This document shows, in pieces, positions 1-8,512 of a stretch of 64,000 nucleotides of DNA. Numbering within the stretch: position 1 is the first letter of the stretch; each line of letters starts with the position of its first letter. A program made the position numbers and the translations under genes. Origin of the DNA: Prochlorococcus marinus str. MIT 1013. Lineage in GTDB: Bacteria; Cyanobacteriota; Cyanobacteriia; PCC-6307; Cyanobiaceae. The DNA lies in contig NZ_CP114778.1 of the NCBI RefSeq assembly GCF_027359395.1, forward strand, positions 248,001 to 312,000, given 5' to 3'. Under the pieces are notes generated by a model. It was not told the DNA's origin and did not search any database. It saw nothing but the letters and a program-made list of their open reading frames with translations.

Positions 1-216
1 CACAACAATGATGTAAAGATTATTGCACTTGGTGATTCGCAAAATGATCTCCCTTTACTTGAATATGCTGATATATCTATTGTTATTCCTGGCAAGAATG
101 GTCCGAATAAGTATTTACAGAATGGTATTGATGAAGGTTCTTTTAGGTTAGCTAATGCGCCTCATGCAAAGGGTTGGTCAAATAGTGTTCAAGATGTTAT
201 TAATAGCTTTCACTGA
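1..216 (+). CDS. HAD-family sugar-phosphoglycerate phosphatase, C-terminal part
   Basis: Only the last 71 residues are present, and the reading frame is open from base 1 to the TGA. The segment contains GDSQND, which fits HAD motif IV (GDxxND), the magnesium-binding end of the phosphatase core. The rest resembles the C-terminus of mannosyl/glucosyl-3-phosphoglycerate phosphatases, which make the compatible solutes mannosylglycerate or glucosylglycerate. The glycerate kinase gene begins three bases after the stop, so both genes could serve glycerate metabolism. Substrate specificity cannot be read from this fragment. Confidence 0.75.
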   Translation, partial: HNNDVKIIALGDSQNDLPLLEYADISIVIPGKNGPNKYLQNGIDEGSFRLANAPHAKGWSNSVQDVINSFH

Positions 217-219
217 AAT

Positions 220-1230
220 ATGTTAGACAAAGATATCAATTATAATTTTAATGATATTTTCCCTATGGATATAAGGGGTGACTTCCTTTTCCCTCTTGAC
301 ACTTATCGTTTATTTCTTGAAGGATTGTCAATTAACCCTTCATTCTTTTATCAAAAATGGTCTGATGTTAATATGCAATCCATTATTGATAAATATTGGA
401 AATCAAATACAAAATCAGATTGGAAATGGTCCTTAACATTCCCATTGTTTTCTCTTTTAGAGAATTATATAAATAATATTAATAATCCAATAATTATAGG
501 TTTTTCAGGGCTTCCAGGGTCAGGGAAATCTACTTTAGGCTTTTGGATTGACAGTGTAGCGAAAGAACTATCTTTAGATATAAAAGTTATATCTTTGGAT
601 GATTTTTATTTGCCTGGAAAAGAAATGGATTTTGCTATGAGGGGTAATCCATGGAATGTTCCTAGAGGTTTTCCAGGTAGTCACTCTTTAGATTTATTAC
701 ATCAATCATTAGACACTTTTTTGAAAACTGGTGTTTTAAGCAGTCCTACTTTTGATAAGTCTTTAAGAGATGGAAAAGGAGATAGATCAGGGTGGTGTAA
801 ATTGGAATCTAAAATTTTAATTTTAGAAGGATGGTTTGTTGGCTGCTATCCCGTCTCAGATTTATATAAAATAGATGATTTGGATGAGGACAAATTTACT
901 TTGTCCTTGAGTCAGCCTGAAAAAGATTATCGTAATGTGATTCAAGCATCATTGTTAGAATATAGTAAGATTTGGAAAAAATTTCATAAAATTTGGCATC
1001 TTAAATCTTCTAATTTCGATAATACTATTATATGGAAATCTCAACAAGAAAATGAAATGATTAACTTAAAAGGATCAGGATTGAAAGGTAAAAATTTATC
1101 GGACTTTATACGCATGATTCAAACTGCTATTCCACAGCAATCTTTATCTTTTATTAATTCAGATACTACAGTAGAAATCAATCAAATTCGTCGCATTGAA
1201 AAACTAAAGACAACTAAATATCATTTTTAA
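220..1230 (+). CDS. D-glycerate 3-kinase (GLYK-type P-loop kinase)
   Basis: A 336-residue protein with a Walker A motif GLPGSGKST at about residues 97-105. It is followed by VISLDDFYLP, typical of the phosphoribulokinase/uridine-kinase-like P-loop fold used by plant-type glycerate kinases. A late ILEGWFVG segment is also characteristic of this family. The expected reaction is phosphorylation of D-glycerate to 3-phosphoglycerate, the last step of photorespiratory salvage. It starts three bases after the upstream phosphatase gene, so co-transcription is likely. The N-terminal ~90 residues before the P-loop are normal for the cyanobacterial form. Confidence 0.85.
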   Translation: MLDKDINYNFNDIFPMDIRGDFLFPLDTYRLFLEGLSINPSFFYQKWSDVNMQSIIDKYWKSNTKSDWKWSLTFPLFSLLENYINNINNPIIIGFSGLPGSGKSTLGFWIDSVAKELSLDIKVISLDDFYLPGKEMDFAMRGNPWNVPRGFPGSHSLDLLHQSLDTFLKTGVLSSPTFDKSLRDGKGDRSGWCKLESKILILEGWFVGCYPVSDLYKIDDLDEDKFTLSLSQPEKDYRNVIQASLLEYSKIWKKFHKIWHLKSSNFDNTIIWKSQQENEMINLKGSGLKGKNLSDFIRMIQTAIPQQSLSFINSDTTVEINQIRRIEKLKTTKYHF

Positions 1231-1367
1231 TATAATTAAAGTCTGGTAAATAGTAGATATTATTAATTTTACTATTCTTTACTTATTTTATCTTTTGTTA
1301 AACTTTTATAATTTAATCTATTTACAGTCTATTATCATTAAATATAATTCTTACACTTGCCTATAAA

Positions 1368-1745
1368 ATGGCTTCATATGTCTATTTAATTCAAAACGGC
1401 GATTTATTCAATATTGGTTTTACTAATAACCTTGAACGAACAAGAATTGATTTAAGACCTGGTGAATTGGTTGCTTTTTTAATTACTGAAAAACCAGAAC
1501 CACTTATTAAAAATCTTAGGAAAGCATATGTTGATAGCAGACTACCTGGTTCAGATTATTATAGGCTTGCGAATTCACAGGTAAAAGAATGCAGGTCTCT
1601 TCTAGAGGGAGAGGGATCGAATAATTATTTTCAACCTTTTCTCAAGGGTACAAGTTTAATTATATTCTTTATTCTTTCTTGGTTTACACTAACTTATATC
1701 ATTATAGAGTTTGCTGTGGATCCTATCCTTAGTAAATTCAGCTAA
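1368..1745 (+). CDS. GIY-YIG-like (T5orf172/MUG113-type) domain with C-terminal membrane segment
   Basis: A 125-residue protein. Residues 1-80 resemble the T5orf172/MUG113 branch of the GIY-YIG fold: YVYLIQ near the start, FNIGFT about ten residues later, an arginine-containing helix (LERTR) and a GSDYYRL segment where relatives have GSEWFRL. Residues about 93-118 form a hydrophobic helix, so the domain is probably tethered to a membrane. Relatives are nucleases or DNA-binding modules, but activity is not demonstrable here and the usual acidic residue is Asp rather than Glu. It stands alone, 137 bases after the glycerate kinase gene. Confidence 0.6.
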   Translation: MASYVYLIQNGDLFNIGFTNNLERTRIDLRPGELVAFLITEKPEPLIKNLRKAYVDSRLPGSDYYRLANSQVKECRSLLEGEGSNNYFQPFLKGTSLIIFFILSWFTLTYIIIEFAVDPILSKFS

Positions 1746-1821
1746 TACATACTTTTTGGTTTAATAGATTAATGATTTATAAAGATTTTTAATTTAAAAA
1801 TTTTGATTTTCTTGTTAGATT

Positions 1822-1983
1822 ATGTTTATACGAACAGATCAAAGCAATTTGAATTTATCTAATTTTTTAATTTTTGTAGCAGTACCTTTTGTTGTCTCTG
1901 CAGTTTTTTTTGGAACTAAGAATGGATATTACAATAGCGATGATTATGAAGGAGATGGATGCGCTCATGATGTACAGAGATGA
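1822..1983 (+). CDS. Small single-span membrane protein, unknown
   Basis: A 53-codon ATG-to-TGA frame lies between the GIY-YIG-like gene and the convergent secreted-protein gene. Residues 14-31 are strongly hydrophobic (FLIFVAVPFVVSAVFFG) and can span a membrane once. The tail is acidic and contains one cysteine (YEGDGCAHDVQR). The composition is protein-like rather than random AT-rich sequence, but no family is recognised and no Shine-Dalgarno sequence is obvious. Confidence 0.5.
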   Translation: MFIRTDQSNLNLSNFLIFVAVPFVVSAVFFGTKNGYYNSDDYEGDGCAHDVQR

Positions 1984-2025
1984 TGATTTCATTATCCAAT
2001 CTTTAATTAACTTTACTAGTTTCTT

Positions 2026-2307
2026 TTAATTGCTTGAATTTTTGATGCATGTCCATTTGCTATCAAATTGCCACACAGGTTTGTATATATCATTCTCAAT
2101 TTTTTTTCCAGCTTCCATACACATACTTTCGGTCCCAATTGGAATAGCAAATAATGATGGACTAGTGATACCACTTACTTGTGGCTTTCCTCCGGGACCT
2201 TGCCTATAGCTACCTATTACTAACCAGTAATCTGCTTTAGCCTTTCCTTGTAATCCAGCTAAGGACGTTAGAACAAGAATTAATGAGAATATAATTTTTT
2301 TACCCAT
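2026..2307 (-). CDS. Small secreted protein, unknown
   Basis: A 93-residue protein with a clear signal peptide: MGKK, a hydrophobic core, then GKAKA before DYW, suggesting cleavage near residue 25. The mature part is about 68 residues with two cysteines (SMCMEAG and WTCIKN), which could form one disulfide in the periplasm or lumen. The gene is divergent from uppP. I do not recognise the family; small tryptophan- and cysteine-containing secreted proteins of this type are common in marine picocyanobacteria. Confidence 0.65.
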   Translation of the reverse strand: MGKKIIFSLILVLTSLAGLQGKAKADYWLVIGSYRQGPGGKPQVSGITSPSLFAIPIGTESMCMEAGKKIENDIYKPVWQFDSKWTCIKNSSN

Positions 2308-2388
2308 GATTTATTTTTGAAATAATATCTATACTAATTGAAAATTTCAAGAAAATTAGCGAGCTTGCTTTTTTATTATTTTCATAAT

Positions 2389-3228
2389 ATGTCTGAAGAA
2401 ATTCCTCCTTATCTTTTTATTTACCTTAAATCATTTTTCTTAGGCATTATTCAAGGTTTTACTGAGTTTCTTCCAATTAGTAGTACAGCTCATTTGAAAG
2501 TTGTTCCTTATTTTTTGGGATGGAGTGATCCTGGTGTCTCATTTTCCGCTTCTATTCAATTAGGAAGCGCAGTGGCTATTATTTATTATTTTCGAAATCA
2601 GATTAGTTCAATTATTGAAGCTTATTTTTCGTTTTTTAATCATCGCAAAGTTTCCAAAGACGCTAATACTAGACTTGCCATTTATATATTTGTAGCCAGC
2701 ATCCCAATATGTTTTTTTGGTTTTATTATTAAAATATATTGGCCCAATTACTCTGATTCGAACTTTAGAGGTTTGTTTTCCATCTCTATTATATCTATTC
2801 TTATGGCGCTATTGCTAGCTCTTGGAGAAATTTATGGTAAAAGAAAAAAGCTATTTAATGATATTAATTTAAAAGATATTATTTTGTTAGGCCTTGCTCA
2901 ATCTCTAGCTATATTTCCTGGAGTTTCTAGATCTGGTATTACTTTGACCTCAGCTTTGTTTTCTGGTATTGATAGAAAAACAGCCGCTAGACTTTCTTTT
3001 TTAGTTGGTATCCCAGCTATTTCTATCTCAGGACTTGTTGAATCTTTTACTTTGTTTAGAACATTATCTCCAATAGATATTTTACCTACAATTATTGGGA
3101 TTTTATCATCCTTCTTTTCTTCATTAATTGCTATTGAATTGTTTCTTAAGTACTTGGCTAAAAATAATAGTTTTGTTTTTGTCTATTATCGTTTAGCTTT
3201 TGGTCTTTTTATATTGTCAGCTTTATAA
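2389..3228 (+). CDS. uppP: Undecaprenyl-diphosphatase UppP/BacA
   Basis: A polytopic membrane protein that dephosphorylates undecaprenyl diphosphate, recycling the lipid carrier for peptidoglycan and other cell-surface polymers. Both signature motifs are present: GFTEFLPISSTAHL near the N-terminus and PGVSRSGITL in the second half. The frame is open upstream to a TTG at 2338. I chose the ATG at 2389 because the extra 17 residues are not hydrophobic and the family normally starts just before the first membrane helix. The resulting 279 residues match the family length. Confidence 0.93.
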   Translation: MSEEIPPYLFIYLKSFFLGIIQGFTEFLPISSTAHLKVVPYFLGWSDPGVSFSASIQLGSAVAIIYYFRNQISSIIEAYFSFFNHRKVSKDANTRLAIYIFVASIPICFFGFIIKIYWPNYSDSNFRGLFSISIISILMALLLALGEIYGKRKKLFNDINLKDIILLGLAQSLAIFPGVSRSGITLTSALFSGIDRKTAARLSFLVGIPAISISGLVESFTLFRTLSPIDILPTIIGILSSFFSSLIAIELFLKYLAKNNSFVFVYYRLAFGLFILSAL

Positions 3229-3286
3229 ATATTAGTTTTCTATATCCGTTGCTTTAGTATTGCTTTATGATATTGATTTGTTTTTG

Positions 3287-3445
3287 ATGAACCCTTTAAC
3301 TAATTTATTCGCTGTTTCTTTTGGGGAGATTGATATACCTCCATTACTATTTGCATTAATTATTTTTTTAACTCTCTTTGTGTTTCTAGCAGTTGTGATT
3401 AGTACAACTAAATTAATCCAATCTTTAGTTGATGACTCTGATTAG
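3287..3445 (+). CDS. Small single-span membrane protein, unknown
   Basis: A 52-residue frame starting at ATG 3287; a TTG start at 3260 would add nine residues. It has a short N-terminal stretch MNPLTNLFAVSFGEIDIPP, one long hydrophobic helix (residues 20-40) and a short polar tail ending DDSD. The layout, one helix with an acidic C-terminus, recalls small thylakoid-complex subunits, but I cannot match it to a known one. It follows uppP by 58 bases on the same strand and precedes the opposing tRNA-Pro. Confidence 0.55.
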   Translation: MNPLTNLFAVSFGEIDIPPLLFALIIFLTLFVFLAVVISTTKLIQSLVDDSD

Positions 3446-3462
3446 TAATACATTTGATGTTA

Positions 3463-3536
3463 TCGGAACGGCGGGATTTGAACCCACGACCCCCACTACC
3501 CCAAAGTGGTGCGCTACCAAGCTGCGCTACGTCCCG
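3463..3536 (-). tRNA. tRNA-Pro (GGG)
   Basis: Read on the minus strand, 74 bases fold into a full cloverleaf. The 7-bp acceptor is CGGGACG/CGTTCCG with one G-U pair. The anticodon stem is CCACT/AGTGG with loop TTGGGGT giving anticodon GGG, and the T loop is TTCGAAT. The discriminator is A, and CCA is not encoded. It decodes CCC/CCT proline codons. Confidence 0.95.
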
Positions 3537-3549
3537 TATTTTTAAATTA

Positions 3550-3903
3550 TCACAAGGTCTTGCGGATATTCTGAATTTTTAATGATTTCCATTTAATTCT
3601 TTTCTTAGTCTTTCTATTTATTCGTCTAATGAGTGAATTCTTATTTTCATTTGAATAACCATGAATACATAAACTTTTAGCCATTAATCTTAGCTCATAG
3701 ATATTCAATTTTGAGAGTCTTAATTCAGTTTCGGTTTCCCAGGCATCTCCCTCGTTTGGCAATATGGCTTTATGTTGTGACACTTCGATTGTATAGATTA
3801 ACTCAGCAAGATATTCAGGAATAATTACAATTAAAATTGCAAGAACATTGTATAGATGTATTCGCGCTCTTTCTAAATTCTTTTCTAATTTATTGTTTTT
3901 CAT
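3550..3903 (-). CDS. Unknown protein with SAP-like C-terminal helices
   Basis: A 117-residue protein. The N-terminal 35 residues contain a moderately hydrophobic helix (YNVLAILIVIIPEYLAELIY). The C-terminal half contains LSKLNIYELRLMAKSLCIHGYSNENKNSLI, written here as its key elements: a leucine pair, ELRxMAK and a second helix beginning NKNSLI. This resembles the helix-extension-helix of SAP-type nucleic-acid-binding modules. The tail is highly basic (RRINRKTKKRIKWK). A role in nucleic-acid or membrane-associated binding is possible but not established. Confidence 0.55.
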   Translation of the reverse strand: MKNNKLEKNLERARIHLYNVLAILIVIIPEYLAELIYTIEVSQHKAILPNEGDAWETETELRLSKLNIYELRLMAKSLCIHGYSNENKNSLIRRINRKTKKRIKWKSLKIQNIRKTL

Positions 3904-3942
3904 ATTTTTAAAATTTATAATCGAAGATATAATATATTTTGT

Positions 3943-4107
3943 TTAGCTTGGATAAGCCAATTCAGTATTTATCGAACTATCCATCCATTGAATTGTTTTT
4001 TCTTGTTCAATCTTCGTAGATTTAAAACTAAACACTAAAAAGAATACTAATAACAATGTAGCTAATATTATTAGCAAAACTGTTCTATCTGGTAATTGAT
4101 CATTCAT
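3943..4107 (-). CDS. Small membrane protein translationally coupled to msrA
   Basis: A 54-codon frame whose ATG overlaps the msrA stop codon (TAATG, one shared base), which suggests translational coupling. Residues 8-28 form one hydrophobic helix rich in L, I, V and F. The remainder is polar (STKIEQEKTIQWMDSS). No family is recognised. The overlap with an unambiguous gene and the clean one-helix layout support it being a real gene. Confidence 0.6.
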   Translation of the reverse strand: MNDQLPDRTVLLIILATLLLVFFLVFSFKSTKIEQEKTIQWMDSSINTELAYPS

Positions 4108-4856
4108 TATAAATTAGATTCAATCGGAGTATTATCACCTCTTAGAATACAATGACTTATATCCCAATTATAGTTAGTCCATATTTTTTCATTTAGTTTA
4201 AAGTTTGCCCCAGTAAAGTCTTTAAACTTTACTTTTGTTGGCATCGCAGAGCAGTATGGTCTACTGCCAGGCTTTGCTAAATATTGTTGATGATAATCCT
4301 CAGCAAAATAGAACTTAATATCGTGTTGAATCTCTGTAGTGATTTCACCAAAACCATTATTTGTTAGTTCTGTTTGATAACTATTTTTGCTTTCTATTGC
4401 TTTAGATAATTGATCTTTGCTTGTCGTATAAATCGCAGATCTATATTGGCTTCCACTATCGTTGCCTTGACGATTACCTTGTGTTGGATCATGACATTCC
4501 CAAAATAACTTTAGTAAGTCGCTTAGATCAATTTTACTATCATTCCAAACAACTCTTACGACTTCAGTATGACCTGTTAGGCCAGAACATACTTCTCTAT
4601 AGTTTGGATTATCCTTCTCGCCTCCGGCATAACCAACGGCTGTGTTTACAACACCTGGCAGCCTCCAGAAACCTTTCTCAGCTCCCCAAAAACATCCGCA
4701 TCCAAAAAATATTTCTTGCTCATTATCTTTTGTTTTTGCTGTTACATCATTTTTTAATATTGTATGTAGCATTTTCTTCTTTAGCTTTTCTGTACTTTTA
4801 TCAGCATATAGCTTATCAATTATTAATGTTAAATATTCACTTATCTTTTTAATCAT
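4107..4856 (-). CDS. msrA: Peptide methionine sulfoxide reductase A
   Basis: Reduces methionine-S-sulfoxide in oxidised proteins and free methionine using thioredoxin. The catalytic GCFWG motif is at about residues 54-58, with C55 the active cysteine. Later family segments are visible: [24 protein letters not shown], and [10 protein letters not shown] near the C-terminus. At 249 residues it is longer than the usual ~170-220 because of an N-terminal extension of about 45 residues that is rich in lysine; this could be native or reflect an upstream start. It lies 4 bases downstream of the 81-residue membrane-protein gene and overlaps the following small gene. Confidence 0.93.
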   Translation of the reverse strand: MIKKISEYLTLIIDKLYADKSTEKLKKKMLHTILKNDVTAKTKDNEQEIFFGCGCFWGAEKGFWRLPGVVNTAVGYAGGEKDNPNYREVCSGLTGHTEVVRVVWNDSKIDLSDLLKLFWECHDPTQGNRQGNDSGSQYRSAIYTTSKDQLSKAIESKNSYQTELTNNGFGEITTEIQHDIKFYFAEDYHQQYLAKPGSRPYCSAMPTKVKFKDFTGANFKLNEKIWTNYNWDISHCILRGDNTPIESNL

Positions 4857-4860
4857 AACT

Positions 4861-5106
4861 TTAATTTATAGTTTCTATTCTTATATGATTTATTAGTGTA
4901 GTGACAAATGCAAATAATAAGAAAGGGAGGCTTAATACAAGGATTAATCCGACACCTAAAAGAGCGAAAATTGGTCTTGATGAGCCCATTAGTGAAAGAC
5001 CTGCAGCAAGACTTACAAAAATTACACCCATCCATGCAAGGATTTGAATGTAAATATCACCAAATGCTAGGTCGCAAATAAGTTTATAGTTTGTTAATGA
5101 GCTCAT
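4861..5106 (-). CDS. Small two-helix membrane protein, unknown
   Basis: An 81-residue protein with two hydrophobic segments, about residues 23-42 and 46-69, separated by [11 protein letters not shown]. The start is ATG at 5106. Its stop lies 4 bases before the msrA start, so it is probably the first gene of a three-gene unit with msrA and the 54-residue membrane protein. No functional motif is visible. Picocyanobacterial genomes carry many such small membrane proteins of unknown role. Confidence 0.65.
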   Translation of the reverse strand: MSSLTNYKLICDLAFGDIYIQILAWMGVIFVSLAAGLSLMGSSRPIFALLGVGLILVLSLPFLLFAFVTTLINHIRIETIN

Positions 5107-5196
5107 GACTTCATAATTATCTTAATGAACATAATTGTTTTTCTAGCTTATATCTAATTAAGTTCGAATTGATTAAAAAACTTTAATTAGTAATGA

Positions 5197-6948
5197 TTAA
5201 TCATCTGCTTGAAGTTGCTCTTTTGCTTTTTCTCTATCCCACATGCTTTTATACAAACCATCTTTCTTAATTAAGAATTGATGAGTTCCCTCTTGTACAA
5301 TTTTTCCATCACTCATTACTAATATTCGATCACACGCAGCAGCAGCTGATAGTTGGTGACTAATCATCAATACCGTTTTACTATATTGATTTTTTATTGT
5401 TTGAAGTATTGCCGAAGCGGTTTTATTGTCCACACTTGCTAAGGCATCATCAAGAACAATTATTTTTGAATTTACAAGTAATGCTCTACTCAGTGCTGTT
5501 CGTTGTCTTTGTCCACCGCTAAGTGTTATGCCCCTTTCACCAACAAGTGTTTTTAGACCATCTGGAAAACCTTTTATGTCATCTGCCATTCGCGCTTCAT
5601 AGGCTGATTCCTTGACTTTCTCTAAGGAGGCTTTTGGATTACCGTATTTTATATTTTCTGAAAGTGTTTCTGTAAAAAGATATCCTTCTTGAGGAACTAT
5701 GGCGATATGGCTTCTTAACTGTTTTAGTTTTAAGTCCGTTACATCATTATCATCTAAAAACAATGCTCCTTCATCAATTTTTATCATCCTTCCAAGAGCT
5801 TTTGCTAATGTAGTTTTACCGCAACCTACAGGTCCTACTAAAGCAACTATTTCCCCAGGTTTTATTTTAAAAGAAATTTTATCAAGTATTTTTCTAGCAG
5901 AATCTTCATATTTTATTGATAAGTTTCTTGCTTCTAATTTCCCTGAAATAGGCTTAATTATATTTAGAGTCTTATCTTTATCTTTGATTGTTGGTTCATT
6001 ATTTAGTAGCTCTTCTACTCTCTCTAAACTTACTTGGCCCAATTGAAAAGTATTAAGTGTAAAACCTAGCAAGGCTGTTGGAAAAACAAGTCTTTCTACA
6101 TAAAGAATTAAAGCTACTAACCCCCCAACTGTAAGACTTCCACCGCTTAATTTCCCACTCCCTATTGCAATAAGTAGAAGTAATGAGATTGAGGATAAAC
6201 CTTGAAGTAGTGGAAATAAAGTACTTGCAGTTCTTGCAAGGTTAATAGCAGCGTCTCTATATCTAATATTTAATTTCTTGAATGCTTTTTGTTCAGCTTT
6301 TTCTTGACCATAAATCTTAATGGCGCTAAAGCCAGATAGATCTTCTTGGATTAGTTCACTTAATTCTGATAAGGCTTGTTGTTGCCTCTTTCTTTGTTTG
6401 ACCATTCTTCCACCAAACAATCCAACGGTGCCAAGTAAAACTGGGTAGACGGATATTGCAAAAAAGGTTAAAAGTGGATCAATTGATAGCATTGCTGGCA
6501 ACGTGAATGTGTATGCCAATAATGTGTTTGTAAGACTAAGTACTGTAAAACCAAGCAACCTTCTAATGTTTTCTAAATCGCTAGTAGCTCTTGTTATGAC
6601 TTCTCCAGTCCCTATGGTTTGAACCCATCCCGGATCTTGTTCCAACATGCGGTCAAATAATTTTTGTCTTAATGACACTTCTACTTGTCTACCCACTCCA
6701 AATACGAGTTGTCGTGATATCAATCTTGCTCCCCCCATCACTGTTGCCAAAAGGATTAGCCATGTCGACTTATTTAAGACGTATGAAAATGTGAATCCTT
6801 CCTTTAGGTCATCAACGATACTTCTAACTTCCATTGGAATTGCAACACTTAAAATATTTACAAAAATCAGACAGAAAGCCCCTATTATTAGATTCTTCTT
6901 GTGTGGACTCAAATAGTTTTTTATTAGATCTAGTCTTAATGCAGCCAT
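5197..6948 (-). CDS. ABC exporter half-transporter, MdlA-like (permease fused to ATPase)
   Basis: A 583-residue half-transporter from the ATG at 6948; a GTG at 6966 would add six residues. Residues 1-310 are a type-1 exporter membrane domain with about six helices. The nucleotide-binding domain has Walker A GPVGCGKTT, signature LSGGQRQR, Walker B IIVLDDALASVD and switch histidine SHQLSA. The residue after the Walker B aspartate is D, not the catalytic E; the LDDAL pattern is that of the degenerate half of heterodimeric exporters such as E. coli MdlA. A partner half is not adjacent. Substrate is unknown. The gene is divergent from the DUF3288 gene. Confidence 0.88.
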   Translation of the reverse strand: MAALRLDLIKNYLSPHKKNLIIGAFCLIFVNILSVAIPMEVRSIVDDLKEGFTFSYVLNKSTWLILLATVMGGARLISRQLVFGVGRQVEVSLRQKLFDRMLEQDPGWVQTIGTGEVITRATSDLENIRRLLGFTVLSLTNTLLAYTFTLPAMLSIDPLLTFFAISVYPVLLGTVGLFGGRMVKQRKRQQQALSELSELIQEDLSGFSAIKIYGQEKAEQKAFKKLNIRYRDAAINLARTASTLFPLLQGLSSISLLLLIAIGSGKLSGGSLTVGGLVALILYVERLVFPTALLGFTLNTFQLGQVSLERVEELLNNEPTIKDKDKTLNIIKPISGKLEARNLSIKYEDSARKILDKISFKIKPGEIVALVGPVGCGKTTLAKALGRMIKIDEGALFLDDNDVTDLKLKQLRSHIAIVPQEGYLFTETLSENIKYGNPKASLEKVKESAYEARMADDIKGFPDGLKTLVGERGITLSGGQRQRTALSRALLVNSKIIVLDDALASVDNKTASAILQTIKNQYSKTVLMISHQLSAAAACDRILVMSDGKIVQEGTHQFLIKKDGLYKSMWDREKAKEQLQADD

Positions 6949-7022
6949 TCTTTTATTAATATGCACACTAACCTAGGCAATATAAGCCCATGGACGTGAG
7001 CAAATTGCAATTTAACTAATTT

Positions 7023-7334
7023 ATGAACGATGCTCAAAATCACCCACTGTACTTAACAGATAGAGAAAATCTGGATCGTTTATGTGCCATAGATTCACCA
7101 ACATCTAACAATTTTGTTGAACTAGCTAGATTAATCATTCGCTATCAAGATTTTAAAGGTGCTGAAGATCTTAATTCTGACATGGAAAAATTATTAAAAA
7201 AATGGAGCATTAATCGTGACAAATTAGAGGCACTAACAAGAAAACTTTGGTCAGAGGGATTTCGTCCTACAAGTCATTCAAGTCCTGATAACGTTGGTTC
7301 TGGATTTGATACGTCCGATTCATCTCAAGTCTAA
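7023..7334 (+). CDS. DUF3288 family protein
   Basis: A 103-residue soluble protein matching the cyanobacterial DUF3288 pattern: NHPLYLTDRENLDRL at the N-terminus, then ELARLIIRYQDFKGA and a helix ending LLKKWSI. The last 25 residues are low-complexity and serine-rich. It has no known function. A 12-bp palindrome (AAATTGCAATTT, 7002-7013) sits ten bases before the ATG, in the divergent space shared with the ABC exporter. Confidence 0.75.
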   Translation: MNDAQNHPLYLTDRENLDRLCAIDSPTSNNFVELARLIIRYQDFKGAEDLNSDMEKLLKKWSINRDKLEALTRKLWSEGFRPTSHSSPDNVGSGFDTSDSSQV

Positions 7335-7445
7335 TGTTAGGAAATTATTTTTTTATTTAAACAACTTATATAGTTGATATATTAATGATTAAGTTATAAA
7401 AAATATTCTGCTGGGAATGCTTAGCATTCAGGCACTTTCTGATTA

Positions 7446-8483
7446 ATGACCCCATTAAATCCTATATCTTTTTCAGTAATCCTTGAATCACTTCTTTCAG
7501 CCAATGATTTAACTGAAGAGCAGTCTAATTATTTAATGAATTCATGGCTTGAAAATAAAATTGAACCAGTTCAAACTGGAGCATTATTAGCAGCATTTAG
7601 AGCGAAGGGGGTTTCTGGTGATGAACTTTCGGCAATGGCGACAATCCTTCAAGATGCTTCAATAACATCATCATATCTACCCACCTTTGATTTGGTTGAT
7701 ACATGTGGAACTGGTGGAGATGGAGCTAACACCTTTAATATTTCCACAGCAGTTGCTTTTGTCTCAGCTGCCTTAGGAGTGAAAATCGCTAAACATGGAA
7801 ATCGAAGTGCAAGTGGCAAGGTTGGATCAGCTGACGTATTAGAAAATTTAGGATTACCTCTAAATGTTTCTTCAGAAAAAATTGTTGAAGCTTTAAAGAA
7901 TTTGGGTATTACATTTCTTTTTGCTCCTTCCTGGCACCCTTCGTTGGTAAATCTCGCTCCTTTAAGAAAAAGCTTAGGAGTTAGAACCATTTTTAATTTG
8001 CTGGGTCCATTAGTTAACCCACTTAAACCAAAGTCTCAGGTATTGGGCGTAGCCAAAGCTGACTTGCTTGATCCAATATCAATAGCTTTAAAAGGAATGA
8101 GGCTTAAAAGAGCTGTAGTTGTTCATGGTGCAGGTGGACTTGATGAGGCTTCACTAGCTGGGCCTAATCAATTTCGTTTCTTAGATAAAGATGTTATTAG
8201 ATCTGAAATTATTACGCCTAGTGAACTTGGACTTACTGAAATCTCTAATGAAAGTTTGAAAGGTGATGACTTGAATACTAATTCTCAAATTCTAATGTCT
8301 TTACTTAAAGGAGAAGGAAATAAATATCACAAAGAAGTTGTAGCATTAAATACTGCTCTTGTTTTATGGGTATCAGGAACTGAGGATGATTTATCTTTAG
8401 GTGTCAAACGATCATTAGATTGTTTGAATACAGATAAATCATGGCTTCTTTTCAAGCAGTTAAGAGATTTTTTAGCCACCTAA
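7446..8483 (+). CDS. trpD: Anthranilate phosphoribosyltransferase
   Basis: Joins anthranilate and PRPP to give phosphoribosylanthranilate, the second step of tryptophan synthesis. The PRPP-binding segment DTCGTGGDG is present, followed by the [18 protein letters not shown] loop and NLLGPLVNP. Length (345 residues) matches the family. A short perfect hairpin, GAATGC/GCATTC with a 3-base loop, lies at 7415-7429, 16 bases before the ATG. The next gene, carA, starts 29 bases after the stop on the same strand. Confidence 0.95.
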   Translation: MTPLNPISFSVILESLLSANDLTEEQSNYLMNSWLENKIEPVQTGALLAAFRAKGVSGDELSAMATILQDASITSSYLPTFDLVDTCGTGGDGANTFNISTAVAFVSAALGVKIAKHGNRSASGKVGSADVLENLGLPLNVSSEKIVEALKNLGITFLFAPSWHPSLVNLAPLRKSLGVRTIFNLLGPLVNPLKPKSQVLGVAKADLLDPISIALKGMRLKRAVVVHGAGGLDEASLAGPNQFRFLDKDVIRSEIITPSELGLTEISNESLKGDDLNTNSQILMSLLKGEGNKYHKEVVALNTALVLWVSGTEDDLSLGVKRSLDCLNTDKSWLLFKQLRDFLAT

Positions 8484-8512
8484 TTCTTTTAATCTGATAA
8501 ACCGTATTTCTT

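Noticed and set aside
4421-4896. Overlapping plus-strand ORFs of 84 and 143 codons across msrA
   Set aside because: They run antisense to the well-supported msrA and their translations are low-complexity L/F/Y-rich shadows.
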